From Rhizobium etli CFN 42 (GTDB lineage Bacteria; Pseudomonadota; Alphaproteobacteria; Rhizobiales; Rhizobiaceae): 64,000 bases of DNA. The DNA lies in contig NC_004041.2 of NCBI RefSeq assembly GCF_000092045.1, positions 307,255 through 371,254 on the forward strand, given 5' to 3'. Each line of letters begins with the position of its first letter. Within the stretch, counting starts at the first letter, position 1. The notes under the pieces are model-generated. The model was not told the origin of the DNA. It saw nothing but the letters and a program-made list of their open reading frames with translations, and searched no databases. The translations under genes were made by a program, and so were the position numbers. Shown piece by piece: positions 39,413 to 48,891 of the stretch.

Positions 39413-39428
39413 TGGCACGAATCTTGAA
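39413..39428 (+). promoter_or_regulatory. Sigma-54 promoter of the peptide-export cassette
   Basis: TGGCACGAATCTTGAA is TGGCACG-N4-TTGAA. The -24 part is perfect; the -12 part has the same GA variant (TTGAA) as the nifH promoter at 17266-17282. It lies 79 bp before the peptide ATG. Confidence 0.78.
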
Positions 39429-39506
39429 CCTTTTTGTTGCGCGCCGCTAGGAGCTCCCAACGGGGACCTTGGCATCTTCTCAATCCAGCTCTGAACGGAG
39501 ACACCA

Positions 39507-39632
39507 ATGATGAACAACATGGCAGCCTATCGTGTAACCGAATTAACCCCTCAAGAAGCAGCTGAAACCTCCGGAGGTTGGTATTTTTGGGTTTACTTGT
39601 TTTTGCGACGTTACGGACACTTGTTTGGTTGA
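39507..39632 (+). CDS. Double-glycine leader peptide precursor (bacteriocin/RiPP-like), 41 residues
   Basis: The frame starts MMNNMAAYRVTELTPQEAAE, continues TSGG, then WYFWVYLFLRRYGHLFG and stops. The first 24 residues look like a double-glycine leader (acidic, ELTPQEAAE, ending in GG), which a C39 peptidase would cut. The predicted mature peptide is 17 residues: 8 aromatic residues, two arginines, one histidine, no cysteine, strongly hydrophobic and cationic, plausibly membrane-active or a signal. GGAG lies 6 bp before the ATG. The HlyD gene follows after 18 bp and the C39 ABC exporter after that. Too short for normal gene calling. Antibacterial versus plant-directed role cannot be told from sequence. 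Confidence 0.8.
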   Translation: MMNNMAAYRVTELTPQEAAETSGGWYFWVYLFLRRYGHLFG

Positions 39633-39650
39633 TAAGCGAGCTGGCTCTCG

Positions 39651-40832
39651 ATGGCTCCTAGTGACTACAGACTAGCAGTTCCCCTTTCTGCTGAAACGGC
39701 CAGCTGCATCGCAGAAAGCATACTGGCGCGACGATCAGGACGATCCTTGAGCATTTATAGGGCGATCTTGCTCTTCGTCGCCGCGGCATTTGGCTCACTG
39801 CCACTCGTTACCATACCGGTCTCCATGCAGAGTGTCGGTACTATTCGCCCGATCGTGGAGAAGACGCCCCTGATAGCGCCCGTCTCCGGACGCATCTCCC
39901 GTGTCCTTGCCTTTGAGAACGATGTCGTTGCTAAGGGGAAGGAAATAATCGCCTTTGACGATCATGTAATCGAGGAAAAGCTCAGCGGGGTTTTAGCCGA
40001 CATTCATGCCAAGAGCGATCTTGCCCATGACTTCCAAACGCTGATTTCTTCCGGCGCAAGGCTCAGCGTCTCGCCCCCCCTCCAAACCGAATCCGCGACG
40101 GCTGAAAGGGTGCATTTTCTCAACTTGCTGCGCGAGAACCAAAATGCGCGCAGTAACGCCGCGGCGGAACTCGACCGCGCAAAGCGACTTGTCTCGGCTG
40201 CTGCGGCGCCGGCGAAGACCGTTGACGAGAAGGCTTTCGCTCTCCAAAATATCGAGGTCCAAGGCGAGATCCTCGTGCGACGCAAAACCGCTGATTGGAA
40301 CCAGAAGCTCCTTGATGCTAACCTGCGCTTAAAGGAACTCACGGCCACCTTGCATCAGCTCGAGCACGAACGGGACCTGCACCGCATCCGCGCCCCAGTA
40401 TCGGGTGCTCTCGAGCAGTTCTCCGGCCTCGCGCACGGAAGCTACGTGCAGAGCGGGCAAACCGTTGGTTGGATCTCGCCGAACGACGATCTGGTGGCGG
40501 AAATCTACGTCTCCCCCAACGACATTGGCTTTGTGCAGCCTGGTCAGCCGGTGCGGCTCCAAGTGGATGCCTTTAACTACAACCAATGGGGTGTCATCAA
40601 AGCAAGGGTGGTCGAGGTGGCGCAGGACTTCACTCTGCATGACGGGAACCCGGTCTTCAAGGTCCAGTGCGCGCTCTCTCGCAGCGAACTCGCGCTGAAA
40701 AGCGGGGCCATCGGCCACCTGAAGAAAGGCATGACCGTGCGGGCTCGCTTTCTGTTGGCCAATCGCACTCTCCTGCAACTGCTCTACGACGAGGCAGACG
40801 ATTGGCTCAACCCGATGCTGGCGGGGCGCTAA
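39651..40832 (+). CDS. HlyD-family membrane fusion protein (peptide exporter adaptor)
   Basis: The protein has 393 residues. A cytoplasmic N-terminus is followed by one transmembrane helix (about residues 38-60, IYRAILLFVAAAFGSLPLVT). Then come the lipoyl half-motif (TPLIAPVSGRISRVLAFEND), a long coiled coil (about 100-240) and the second half (HRIRAPVSGALEQFSGLAHG). A beta-barrel domain (GQPVRLQVDAFNYNQWGVIK) precedes the C-terminus. This links an inner-membrane ABC exporter to an outer-membrane channel, which is not encoded nearby. It is the middle gene of the peptide cassette, 27 bp before the ABC gene. Confidence 0.9.
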   Translation: MAPSDYRLAVPLSAETASCIAESILARRSGRSLSIYRAILLFVAAAFGSLPLVTIPVSMQSVGTIRPIVEKTPLIAPVSGRISRVLAFENDVVAKGKEIIAFDDHVIEEKLSGVLADIHAKSDLAHDFQTLISSGARLSVSPPLQTESATAERVHFLNLLRENQNARSNAAAELDRAKRLVSAAAAPAKTVDEKAFALQNIEVQGEILVRRKTADWNQKLLDANLRLKELTATLHQLEHERDLHRIRAPVSGALEQFSGLAHGSYVQSGQTVGWISPNDDLVAEIYVSPNDIGFVQPGQPVRLQVDAFNYNQWGVIKARVVEVAQDFTLHDGNPVFKVQCALSRSELALKSGAIGHLKKGMTVRARFLLANRTLLQLLYDEADDWLNPMLAGR

Positions 40833-40859
40833 TATTGTCCCAACAGCCAGCGAGCCTCC

Positions 40860-43007
40860 ATGTCGAGTAAGGCCATTAAGTTCAAACAGCGTGACATCAC
40901 GGATTGCGGCGCCGCCAGCCTCGCATCTGTCGCAGCCTTCTATGGCTACAAGTTGCCATTGGCGCGCATCCGCCAGTATGCGTCGACCGACCGCTCCGGT
41001 ACGAGTGTGCTGGGGCTCACGGAAGCGGCGCAGAAGCTGGGCTTCATCGCGAAAGGCGTCAAAGGTGGCTTCGACAGCCTGTACAAGATCCCCAAGCCCG
41101 CTATCGCGCACGTCGTCAAGGAGGACCTGCACCATTTCGTAGTGGTCCATGCGATCGACGCCAAGTGGGTCATCGTCATGGACCCGGCCTTGGGCGAAAT
41201 CTGCAAAGTGCCGCATCAGGAATTCATGGAGCAATGGACCGGCGTTCTGGTTTTGCTGGTTCCGGCAGACACATTCAATCGTCGAGACGAGACCACGTCG
41301 CCCCTCGCCCGATTCGCCCGCCTACTCGCGCCACACCGCACGGTGATGGCGCAGGCTCTCGTCGGCGCTCTTGTGACGACCGTCCTCAGTCTCTCGACGG
41401 CGATCTACGTTCAGAAGATCGTTGATCACGTGATCCCAGCGGGAAACCGCAACCTGCTCAACTTGATGAGCATCGCAATGCTGCTGATCCTAGCGATACA
41501 GATCCTGATCAACCTCCTAAGAGGCCGACTCGTCCTGCAGACGGGGCAGAAGATCGACGTATGCTTGATCCTCGGCTATTACAATCACATCCTGGCCCTG
41601 CCCCAGAAGTTCTTCGATAGCATGCGCATGGGAGAAATCGTGTCGCGCATGAACGACGCTGTGAAAATCAGGAGCTTCCTGAACGACGTTTCGATAAACA
41701 TGTTTGTTGACATTTTAATGATACTGTTCTCGTTCGGAATGATGTTCATCTATTCCTGGAATATTGCTTTGATCGTGGCGCTCGCCATTCCAATGTACAT
41801 CCTGGTATATTGGGCCATCAATCGGATGAATCGAAATCTCCAACGAGTCATCATGGAAAATGACGCCAAACTCGAGGCGCAACTGGTAGAATCACTCGGA
41901 GCTGTCTCCACCATTAAGACTTCCGGCGTCGAGAGCTTCGCAAACTTCAAAATGGAGACCCGCTTCGTAAAGATGCTGCATTCCGTCTACAGCTCCGGGC
42001 TGATCTCAATCTGCGGCGACAACGCCTCGACGTTGCTGTCGGTCCTGTTCACCATCGTGCTGATGTGGTTTGGAACCACGCTTGCGCTCGAACAGGCCGT
42101 CACGCCCGGCGAATTGCTGTCCTGCTATACGTTGCTTGGCTATATCACCCGGCCGGTCGCCCGCCTGATCCAGACCAACCGGATCGTTCAAGACGCGTTT
42201 ATCGCGGCGGATAGACTTTTCGAGATCTTTGAACTGGAGTCGGCAAGCAGCAGCGGCATCGATGCTACGAAGACCGATCTCGGAGATATTCGCCTGGAGA
42301 ACGTCACATTCCGCTATGGCGCGCAGGCGGAGGTTTTCAGCGATCTAAGCGTCTCCTTTCGCCAAGGAGAGTTGACGGCCGTCGTGGGTGAGAGCGGCTC
42401 GGGCAAAAGCACCCTTGCGGCTCTGCTGCAGAATGTCTACCAGCTTGAGGATGGATGCATTCGGATCGGCCAATATGCCCTCCAGGATTTCTCGAGCGCA
42501 TCACTGCACAAGGTCATGGCTGCAGTACCGCAATCGATAGACGTCTTCTCCGGTTCCGTGATCGAGAACATCGCCCTGGGCGAGTTCGAACCGGAGTTCG
42601 ATAAGATCGTACGCATCTGTGATCGAATAGGACTGCGGGAGTGCATCGAGCGCTGGCCCGGGCGGTTCCAGGCCCATCTGGGCGAGAACGGGGTTCGCCT
42701 CTCCGGAGGTGAGAAGCAGCGCCTCGCATTGGCTCGGGCCCTGTACCGGGATCCCGACGTTCTAATCCTTGACGAAGCGACCTCCTCTCTGGACTCGGCA
42801 GCCGAAGAATTTGTGCTGCGGGTTGTTGAGGATCTGTCTCGCGCTGGGAAGACCATCATAGTCATCACTCATCGGTTGAGCACCGTTCGTGGGGCGGACA
42901 ATATTGTGGTCCTGGACAAGGGGCGGGTCATTGAGGAGGGAAAGCACGCTGACCTAGTGAGAACTGATGGCCCTTACGCTCGATTATGGCGGGCGCCAAG
43001 GTCGTGA
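40860..43007 (+). CDS. C39 peptidase-containing ABC exporter (PCAT, bacteriocin-type)
   Basis: The protein has 715 residues. Residues 1-135 form a C39 peptidase: Gln10, catalytic Cys16 in ITDCGAASLAS, His91 in DLHHFVVV and Asp108 in VIVMDPALG, all present, so leader cleavage should occur. A six-helix exporter membrane domain covers about 155-430. The ATPase domain has Walker A GESGSGKST, signature LSGGEKQR, Walker B VLILDEATSSLD and the H-loop ITHRLSTV. PCATs cut double-glycine leaders and export the mature peptide. The small precursor gene and HlyD gene directly upstream complete the set. Confidence 0.95.
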   Translation: MSSKAIKFKQRDITDCGAASLASVAAFYGYKLPLARIRQYASTDRSGTSVLGLTEAAQKLGFIAKGVKGGFDSLYKIPKPAIAHVVKEDLHHFVVVHAIDAKWVIVMDPALGEICKVPHQEFMEQWTGVLVLLVPADTFNRRDETTSPLARFARLLAPHRTVMAQALVGALVTTVLSLSTAIYVQKIVDHVIPAGNRNLLNLMSIAMLLILAIQILINLLRGRLVLQTGQKIDVCLILGYYNHILALPQKFFDSMRMGEIVSRMNDAVKIRSFLNDVSINMFVDILMILFSFGMMFIYSWNIALIVALAIPMYILVYWAINRMNRNLQRVIMENDAKLEAQLVESLGAVSTIKTSGVESFANFKMETRFVKMLHSVYSSGLISICGDNASTLLSVLFTIVLMWFGTTLALEQAVTPGELLSCYTLLGYITRPVARLIQTNRIVQDAFIAADRLFEIFELESASSSGIDATKTDLGDIRLENVTFRYGAQAEVFSDLSVSFRQGELTAVVGESGSGKSTLAALLQNVYQLEDGCIRIGQYALQDFSSASLHKVMAAVPQSIDVFSGSVIENIALGEFEPEFDKIVRICDRIGLRECIERWPGRFQAHLGENGVRLSGGEKQRLALARALYRDPDVLILDEATSSLDSAAEEFVLRVVEDLSRAGKTIIVITHRLSTVRGADNIVVLDKGRVIEEGKHADLVRTDGPYARLWRAPRS

Positions 43008-43114
43008 TCCGTGTAGGCCCTGTCGGCTCGAGGATTGAAAACGGTTGTGAACGTCACGGTTAAGCAGCATGGCAACATTGTCGGCTGTGAACTTGAAGCG
43101 GCGGTGATCGGAAC

Positions 43115-43650
43115 GTGGGCGATGGACTTCGTTCACGACCAACTCGCAACGGGTAAGAAACTGCGCGTGCTGACGGTGGTCGACACCTTCTCGCGCTACG
43201 TGCCGGTGCTTGATCCACGTCATAGCTATAGAGGCGAAGACGTTGTGCAAACCCTTGAACGGGTGTGCCAAAAAGCCGGCTATCCGAAAACGATCCGTGT
43301 CGACCAAGGGACCGAGTTCGTGTCGCGCGACTTGGACCTGCGGGCCTATTCCAAGGGTGTGACGTTGGACTTCTCACGCCCCGGCAAGCCGACTGATAAT
43401 GCTTTCATCGAAGCGTTCAATGGCCGCTTCCGTGCAGAATGCCTGAACCAGCATTGGTTCCTGACCCTTGCGGATGCCCGCGAAAAGATGGAGGATTGGC
43501 GTAGATACTACAATGAGGAAAGACCTCATGGTGCGATCGGCAACAAGGTGCCGATCTCGTTGGTGAATTCGGGAGGCGCAACCAGCCCGCCTCCCTGAAT
43601 GAAGCCGGAAAACTCTAGCATCCGGTGGTCCAACGTTTGGGAGCGGTTCA
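43115..43650 (+). mobile_element. IS3-family element copy 3, 3' part only
   Basis: It carries the orfB core and C-terminus from WAMDFVHDQLATGKKLRVLT through WRRYYNEERPHGAIGNKVPI to the stop at 43598, then the right inverted end (TGAACCGCTCC reverse complement, ending at 43650). The 5' half is missing; the junction near 43115 abuts unrelated DNA downstream of the exporter gene. Confidence 0.87.
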
Positions 43651-43660
43651 GAAATTCTCA

Positions 43661-43701
43661 GTGGCAGGTCAGACGCCGGATGAAAATTCGGTGACAGGTC
43701 A
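43661..43701. repeat. Isolated IS3-type inverted-repeat ends
   Basis: GTGGCAGGTCA (43661-43671) equals the right end of the IS at 22126-23397, and a variant GTGACAGGTCA follows at 43691-43701. No transposase belongs to them. The rest of 43702-43967 shows no gene. Confidence 0.5.
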
Positions 43702-43967
43702 TTTGAAGGCCAACCACCTACCTTCCTGCCGAACACTGGCAGACCAGAAAACAAGGGGCGCAGCCAATACACGTCGCTTGATCAGTGCTTGTGAGATACG
43801 CCGGAGCCAAAGAGGAGCCGTAGTGAGTAGTGAACGCACTGTCATGCAGGTTCCTCCATGTCGCCCCCCCCCCCCGCGCCAAGAACGCTAGGGCACACCC
43901 CCGGATTGCTTGATTGCTGGGCAGATTAGCGAAGAATTCCGCCCTATATGAGCCGTTTCAACCGCAC

Positions 43968-44453
43968 TTAAACGCGCGCTACATCTGAATAGGTCTTAAT
44001 TGTTGTTAAGCCATTATCGACCAGGCCAGTTCCCGCCTCGGCGAGCTTTTGGAGGTTGTCGAAGCCAAATCGATGTACGTCGCGGAGCGTCTTCGAGAGT
44101 ACTACGAGCCGCCCCGCCGTGAGTAATATCCGACCGAATCCCTCATGGTTCACAGTCAACACCGGTGACGCCATCAGTCCGGACTGCTCCTCTATAGCAA
44201 GTGCTACGGCGGCATAGAAGATCTCAAGCCGCCACTGCACCTCTAGGTCAGGTCCCCCGATGAGAGGAATCGCCCTACGCTGCTGCCTCGTCACGATGAA
44301 ATCACAGAGCAAATCGGTGTCCGATTTCTCTTGCCACAATTCAAAGGTGTCTTGAGCACGCATCAGACGCAAGAGGCACTTAATGAAAGGCGTGGCGAGA
44401 GCATCTTTCTCATCTAATCGAGCATTGTTGGGGACAGGGGTGACGTTTGACAT
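43968..44453 (-). CDS. NifX-associated protein (DUF269), copy 2
   Basis: The protein has 161 residues, similar along its length to the copy at 12154-12642 but clearly diverged (ATPFIKCLLRLMRAQDTFEL, HEGFGRILLTAGRLVVLSKT). The frame is intact. It stands alone with only a nifH stub beyond it, no nifX, so it looks like a survivor of a second nif operon. AGGAGG is present just upstream of the start (44453). Confidence 0.85.
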   Translation of the reverse strand: MSNVTPVPNNARLDEKDALATPFIKCLLRLMRAQDTFELWQEKSDTDLLCDFIVTRQQRRAIPLIGGPDLEVQWRLEIFYAAVALAIEEQSGLMASPVLTVNHEGFGRILLTAGRLVVLSKTLRDVHRFGFDNLQKLAEAGTGLVDNGLTTIKTYSDVARV

Positions 44454-44699
44454 CAGTTAAAATCCTCCTGAGTGTTGGATGCGGTTTGACTAAGGGCCAC
44501 ACCCGCTTCCGGTAACACCATCCCTTAAAATGGTGCGGCAGATGGGACCTGTGGCGACGCAACTTGGCCCGGACGAATGACATGGCCCCTCGAAACGGGG
44601 CGGCCGCAACAACAACGGCAAGCGGCGGGCAACGCTGGCGGGCTTGACGAAAAGCGCTTCACAAGCGAGATTCCCGTCGCGATAGTCCAGTGGCGGTAG

Positions 44700-44893
44700 G
44701 TTTCGCCGCGAACTCCACCCTCAACCAACCTATTCGCCGCCAGGTGTAAAACCGTGTCTCGGGCTTTCGAATTGAGGATCAGGCGGGGGGTGGAATCAGC
44801 TTTTCGAGGTCGACAAGGACAGTGAGAGTATCTTGAGAGGCCGTGTACTTGCCGATACCCCCTTTTCCGTGCGAACTGATGCAGACCTGCCAT
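44700..44893 (-). pseudogene. NifH 5' relic
   Basis: On the minus strand the start MAGLHQFARKRGYRQVHGL is a frameshifted echo of the NifH start and P-loop. It is followed in frame by [17 protein letters not shown], which matches the NifH stretch [17 protein letters not shown] in this window. Similarity then ends. No promoter resembling the functional nifH one was found upstream. It marks a deleted second nif copy together with the DUF269 gene at 43968. Confidence 0.75.
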
Positions 44894-46131
44894 GTATTTT
44901 CCCTTCAAGGTTCAAATCGACTTCGACCGGACGCCACACGTTCCACCAGGCGATTGCCCGCCGCGTAGTTCTGGGAGTTCAAGACTCATGCCAGTCTCCT
45001 CCGCTGAGGTTCGGAACACGGCATCTGTATTGTTTCCAGCTTCTTAGCTAGCCCATGAAGAATTGATCGAGGACAACGTTGTCGTGAACCGGACAAGACG
45101 CGGTGGGGATCGAAGAAATGGCATCCCGGTGCAGCGGCGGAAGCCTATTCTCCGGCCACGTCAGCAACAAATGACACCCGCCGAAGCCGCTCCGCTCTCA
45201 ATTCGCGGATTGGGCGCAATGTCCGGCCGCTTGCCGAGGTGCAGCCGGTCGATCTTCTTTGCTTGGCGATCACAGCGCCTCCCAGTGATGGACTCCGAGA
45301 CCCGCATGCATCACTGGCTGGAGCTCCCTTCCTCGACAGTTAGCGCCGTCATTTGGGGGAATGCCGCGGGCAAATGGAATGCGGCATAGGCCCCCGCGAC
45401 GCCGGCGACAGCTCAACAACGCTCTGAATTTCCACAGTGAACGGCTGTTAGACGTAGCCGGCAAAGGGGAAGCTCACGAAGATCAGATGGCCCTTCAGGG
45501 CCGGGTCCTGGTCCGATGCCCACCGGATCGACCGGCCGCAAGGTTTTAGGACCGTTTCAACAACCAGCCCCTGGGCGCCTCGCCGGCGTGTATCTTAAGT
45601 TGCCGGCGTGCGTCGGCCGCGTTCACTCTCTATCCGCACCAGAACACGGCACCCGGGGGATCATGCTGCCGGCACGACCTAGCTGGCCGGTACCGTCGGC
45701 GCCGGCAAGAGGATGACTGTGGCAGCGGCCGTCATGGAGCAGTGCTGCCTCGGTGTGACCGCTGAGGCGATACTCGCTGTTTCCGGTCATTGCTTAGCAC
45801 AGGCCGGAAAAGCGTTTCTGGTACCTTAGCGAACGCTCGCGATTTTAGCAGGGACAACGGGACCTGGCGGCAAGCGGACCCCAAACAAGTGCGAAGCAAA
45901 CCGAATCTTTGGCAACCTCAAAGAGGGTGGAGTCGATACCCTGGGGGTCAAGCGCCCGCGTCGTCGCGGAGCATTGGGCGCGAGGGGTTTGCGGATTCTC
46001 GATACGTGATTGGCACATCAGTCGGACCTCAGCCGATCTTCGTGCAAAAGGATCCTTTAAAAATGGGCCCCTTAACGCGTGCCTTGGCATGCTTGCTTGC
46101 TGACGAAGTTTAGGTTGAGAATTGAACACCG
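44894..46131. other. No intact gene identified
   Basis: About 1.2 kb of frames shorter than 110 residues with many stops. Some pieces look formerly coding (for example near 45063-45390 and 45790-46113), but I cannot assign a family. Confidence 0.45.
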
Positions 46132-47310
46132 CTAGTTATTCGCAGGATTGCTCGGCAAACGAACGAGGCGGGGTGGCGTTCCAAGCATGAGCTGGGACAG
46201 ATAGGGAATGTCGCGCACGCTCCAGCGAACTGCTAGTGCTACGGCAATGATCATCGTCCCGAGAATTCCCGCCGCGCCAGACCTCATTGTGGGAGCCCAT
46301 TGTTCTCCGTATTGTATCAAATCCATGAGACGGAATACCGTAGCCTGCACCAGGTACAACACGAGCGTGCTCTGCCCCACTTCCACGGCGATAAAGCGAA
46401 CCACCCGGTTCGAGCGTCCAATTTTCCAGGATTGAAGCAGAATCTCGATCATCACTGCAGAGGCCACTGTCGAGCCAAAAAACATCAGAAGGATATCTTT
46501 TGCCGACTGCAGATCCTGGATTAAGGCGAGATTGTTGTAGACATAGGTGTCCTCGCGCCACGCCATGAAGCACAAGCTAGCCGCGATAGAGGCGGACATC
46601 ATCAGGAGTGGCTTATGATACCGCATTATGCTCGTCCACCAATCTCTCGACTGCGCAAATGAAAATCCCATGCAGAAAAAGGGATAGGTGTACTTTATGA
46701 GAGGGAATATAGAAAACGTCACGGGGGCAACTGCGACCAGTATGGATGAGACAAGCAAAGAGCGTGCCGACCCGGAGTTGAAGATCGAAATAAGTTTGAC
46801 CAAAAGAAAAGAAGCAAACGCAGCCCAGATGAACCAGTATGTGCCGACGAAATCGTGCATGAATTGCAACAGGTTGCCAGGTGCGTCCGGCGGCCGGGGA
46901 AACATGAGCAATTTGACTGCCTCCAAAAGGGTGCACCAGAACAGCGTCGGCACCAGGAGCTGCAGCGCGCGATCACCGATGGCTTGCCTGAACGATTTGC
47001 CTAGTAGCCCTGATCTAGAGAGATATCCGCTTATCGCCATAAAGAGAGGCATGTGAAACATGTAGATCGATTTGAAGCATGCCGAATCCCAGAAGCCATC
47101 ACCCTCGTAAAAGATATATTGTATCAGGTGACCGAAAATCACCAAGACAATGAGTATTCCTTTGGCGAAGTCTAAAGCTAGATCGCGATCGTCGGCCTCT
47201 GGCGCCTCAGGCACTGTCTTTCCACCTACAATTCTTGCTCGCATTCTCAACATCTCACGATGCCTACGGGAGCCTTTGAAAGCGGCATTTTCCAACCTCT
47301 CGTTCATCAT
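46132..47310 (-). CDS. Acyltransferase-3 family membrane protein (NodX/OafA type)
   Basis: The protein has 392 residues and about ten transmembrane helices. Family features are DRDLALDFAKGILIVLVIFG with the catalytic-type His in FGHLIQYIF, and FHMPLFMAISGYLSRSG. Such enzymes O-acetylate carbohydrates, including Nod factors (NodX) and exopolysaccharides. No nod box is seen upstream, and the next gene is 800 bp away, so the substrate is open. Two ATGs are adjacent at 47310 and 47307. Confidence 0.82.
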   Translation of the reverse strand: MMNERLENAAFKGSRRHREMLRMRARIVGGKTVPEAPEADDRDLALDFAKGILIVLVIFGHLIQYIFYEGDGFWDSACFKSIYMFHMPLFMAISGYLSRSGLLGKSFRQAIGDRALQLLVPTLFWCTLLEAVKLLMFPRPPDAPGNLLQFMHDFVGTYWFIWAAFASFLLVKLISIFNSGSARSLLVSSILVAVAPVTFSIFPLIKYTYPFFCMGFSFAQSRDWWTSIMRYHKPLLMMSASIAASLCFMAWREDTYVYNNLALIQDLQSAKDILLMFFGSTVASAVMIEILLQSWKIGRSNRVVRFIAVEVGQSTLVLYLVQATVFRLMDLIQYGEQWAPTMRSGAAGILGTMIIAVALAVRWSVRDIPYLSQLMLGTPPRLVRLPSNPANN

Positions 47311-48117
47311 GCAGGCTAATCCAGCTTCCGATCAGCGCTCCGACTTCGGCATGCTGAACGACGGCCAACGGTCATACAATTTGCCTGGGTTCCAAGTTCA
47401 CAGGGCGACCGTGGCGACTTAGGCCCAGTAGCCGTTTTCGGCGTGTCCATTGGCTGTTTTTCGCCGCAACGTACGCCCCGCCTAAACTCGCTGCCGCGCA
47501 ACTGCTTGGGCTGCCACGTCGTCGAAATCTTCTAACGGACATTTGCGCGTATGCAAGTAGCGCTGCTTGACTCTGCACTCGGCTATTGTTGCGATTGCAT
47601 ATGATTCTCCATGCCAAACTTGCGCGACACCGTATCAAAAGAACATATTGCCGATTCAATGGCTCCTAGCCGCTGTGGGTATCGTCTATCACCTACCGGC
47701 GCTTGGGTGTGGATCGGCACCCCAGCGCAACCCCCCAGACGCTGGAGATTTGCTCCATTAGATCCGCCGCCCAACGTGTCCTATATGGCAGCCTCACCAT
47801 TGTAAAATTCATGCTCCTAATGACACGCATCTGCGGTATGGATGAGTATCGCGGACCCTTGACAACCTTGAGCGGAAGGTCGGTGAGTATCGCGATACAC
47901 GAGGCTTTGGCCGCGATCGCCGCCGTTTTGGATCGCCGCCAATGATAGCTGGACGTTGGGCTGCCATTGTCGATCCGTATGCGACGTTTGTCGATACGTC
48001 AGAGACGACCGTGGTCCCAATCCGTAGGAAGATCGCAGTAAGCGTCAAGATATGCGGGATGCAACGGCGAGTGTCTGGGGATGCGCTCCCCTGTCAAGGT
48101 CGAGACCCCCTCCTCGA
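47311..48117. other. No clear gene between the acyltransferase and aquaporin genes
   Basis: Only short overlapping frames on both strands are present, none recognisable. Confidence 0.4.
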
Positions 48118-48891
48118 TCAGTGGCTTTCCCTTTTTGGGATACCTCTCCTTCGGTGGCGAAAGAATGAAACCGGGCTGGATATGTCGCTGGTCATTTCGC
48201 GCGATTCAAATTGGCGCAGACTTTGCGGCTCGCTTGACGCGACGATCCCCCTGAGCTGAAGAAGGCCGGCCGCAATAGCGCCGAGCATTGGCGCACATAT
48301 ATAAAGCCAGAGTTGAGAGAGTGCCGCCCCTCCTGCGAAAAGTGCTGGGCCGATCGATCGTGCTGGATTCACAGAAGAACCCGAAACGGTGATACCGCCA
48401 AGGTGGATCGCAACTAAGGCAAGTCCAATCGCCAATCGTGCAACAGCGCCGCGTCCAGCCGTGCATTTGAGGAATACAGTTACGAACAGGAACGTGGCGA
48501 TAAACTCGAATAGGAACGCAGCTCTCCATCCGTAGACTACCCAGCCGGTTTGGGCGAAACCTTCTAGGGTGATATCGTAACCGCCGACCTTGTTCATAGC
48601 GATAAGGTAGAGCGTGCCTGCCGCCGCGATAGCTCCTGCACATTGGGCGGAGACATACGCGAGAAAGTCCCACACTCTCAATCGGCGCGACACGAGGAAA
48701 CCCAGGCTGACCGCCGGATTGAGATGCGCGCCCGAGACTGGGCCAATCGTGTAGGCCATTGCAACCACGGTCGTCCCGAAGGCTAAAGCGACACCCAACA
48801 GGCCCACCTCTTGACGCATATAAAGCAATGTGCCGCAGCCGAGGAAGACAAGTGTGAAGGTCCCGAAGAATTCGCAAACATACTTTTTCAT
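48118..48891 (-). CDS. Aquaporin Z-like MIP channel
   Basis: The protein has 257 residues, six transmembrane helices and the two NPA signatures: SGAHLNPAVSLGF near residue 64 and SGSSVNPARSIGPAL near 184. The arginine after the second NPA and the small aromatic-rich selectivity region fit a water channel rather than a glycerol facilitator. The C-terminal tail is longer than in E. coli AqpZ (231 residues) and polar. Role on a symbiotic plasmid not evident; osmotic adaptation in the nodule is possible. Confidence 0.9.
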   Translation of the reverse strand: MKKYVCEFFGTFTLVFLGCGTLLYMRQEVGLLGVALAFGTTVVAMAYTIGPVSGAHLNPAVSLGFLVSRRLRVWDFLAYVSAQCAGAIAAAGTLYLIAMNKVGGYDITLEGFAQTGWVVYGWRAAFLFEFIATFLFVTVFLKCTAGRGAVARLAIGLALVAIHLGGITVSGSSVNPARSIGPALFAGGAALSQLWLYICAPMLGAIAAGLLQLRGIVASSEPQSLRQFESREMTSDISSPVSFFRHRRRGIPKRESH

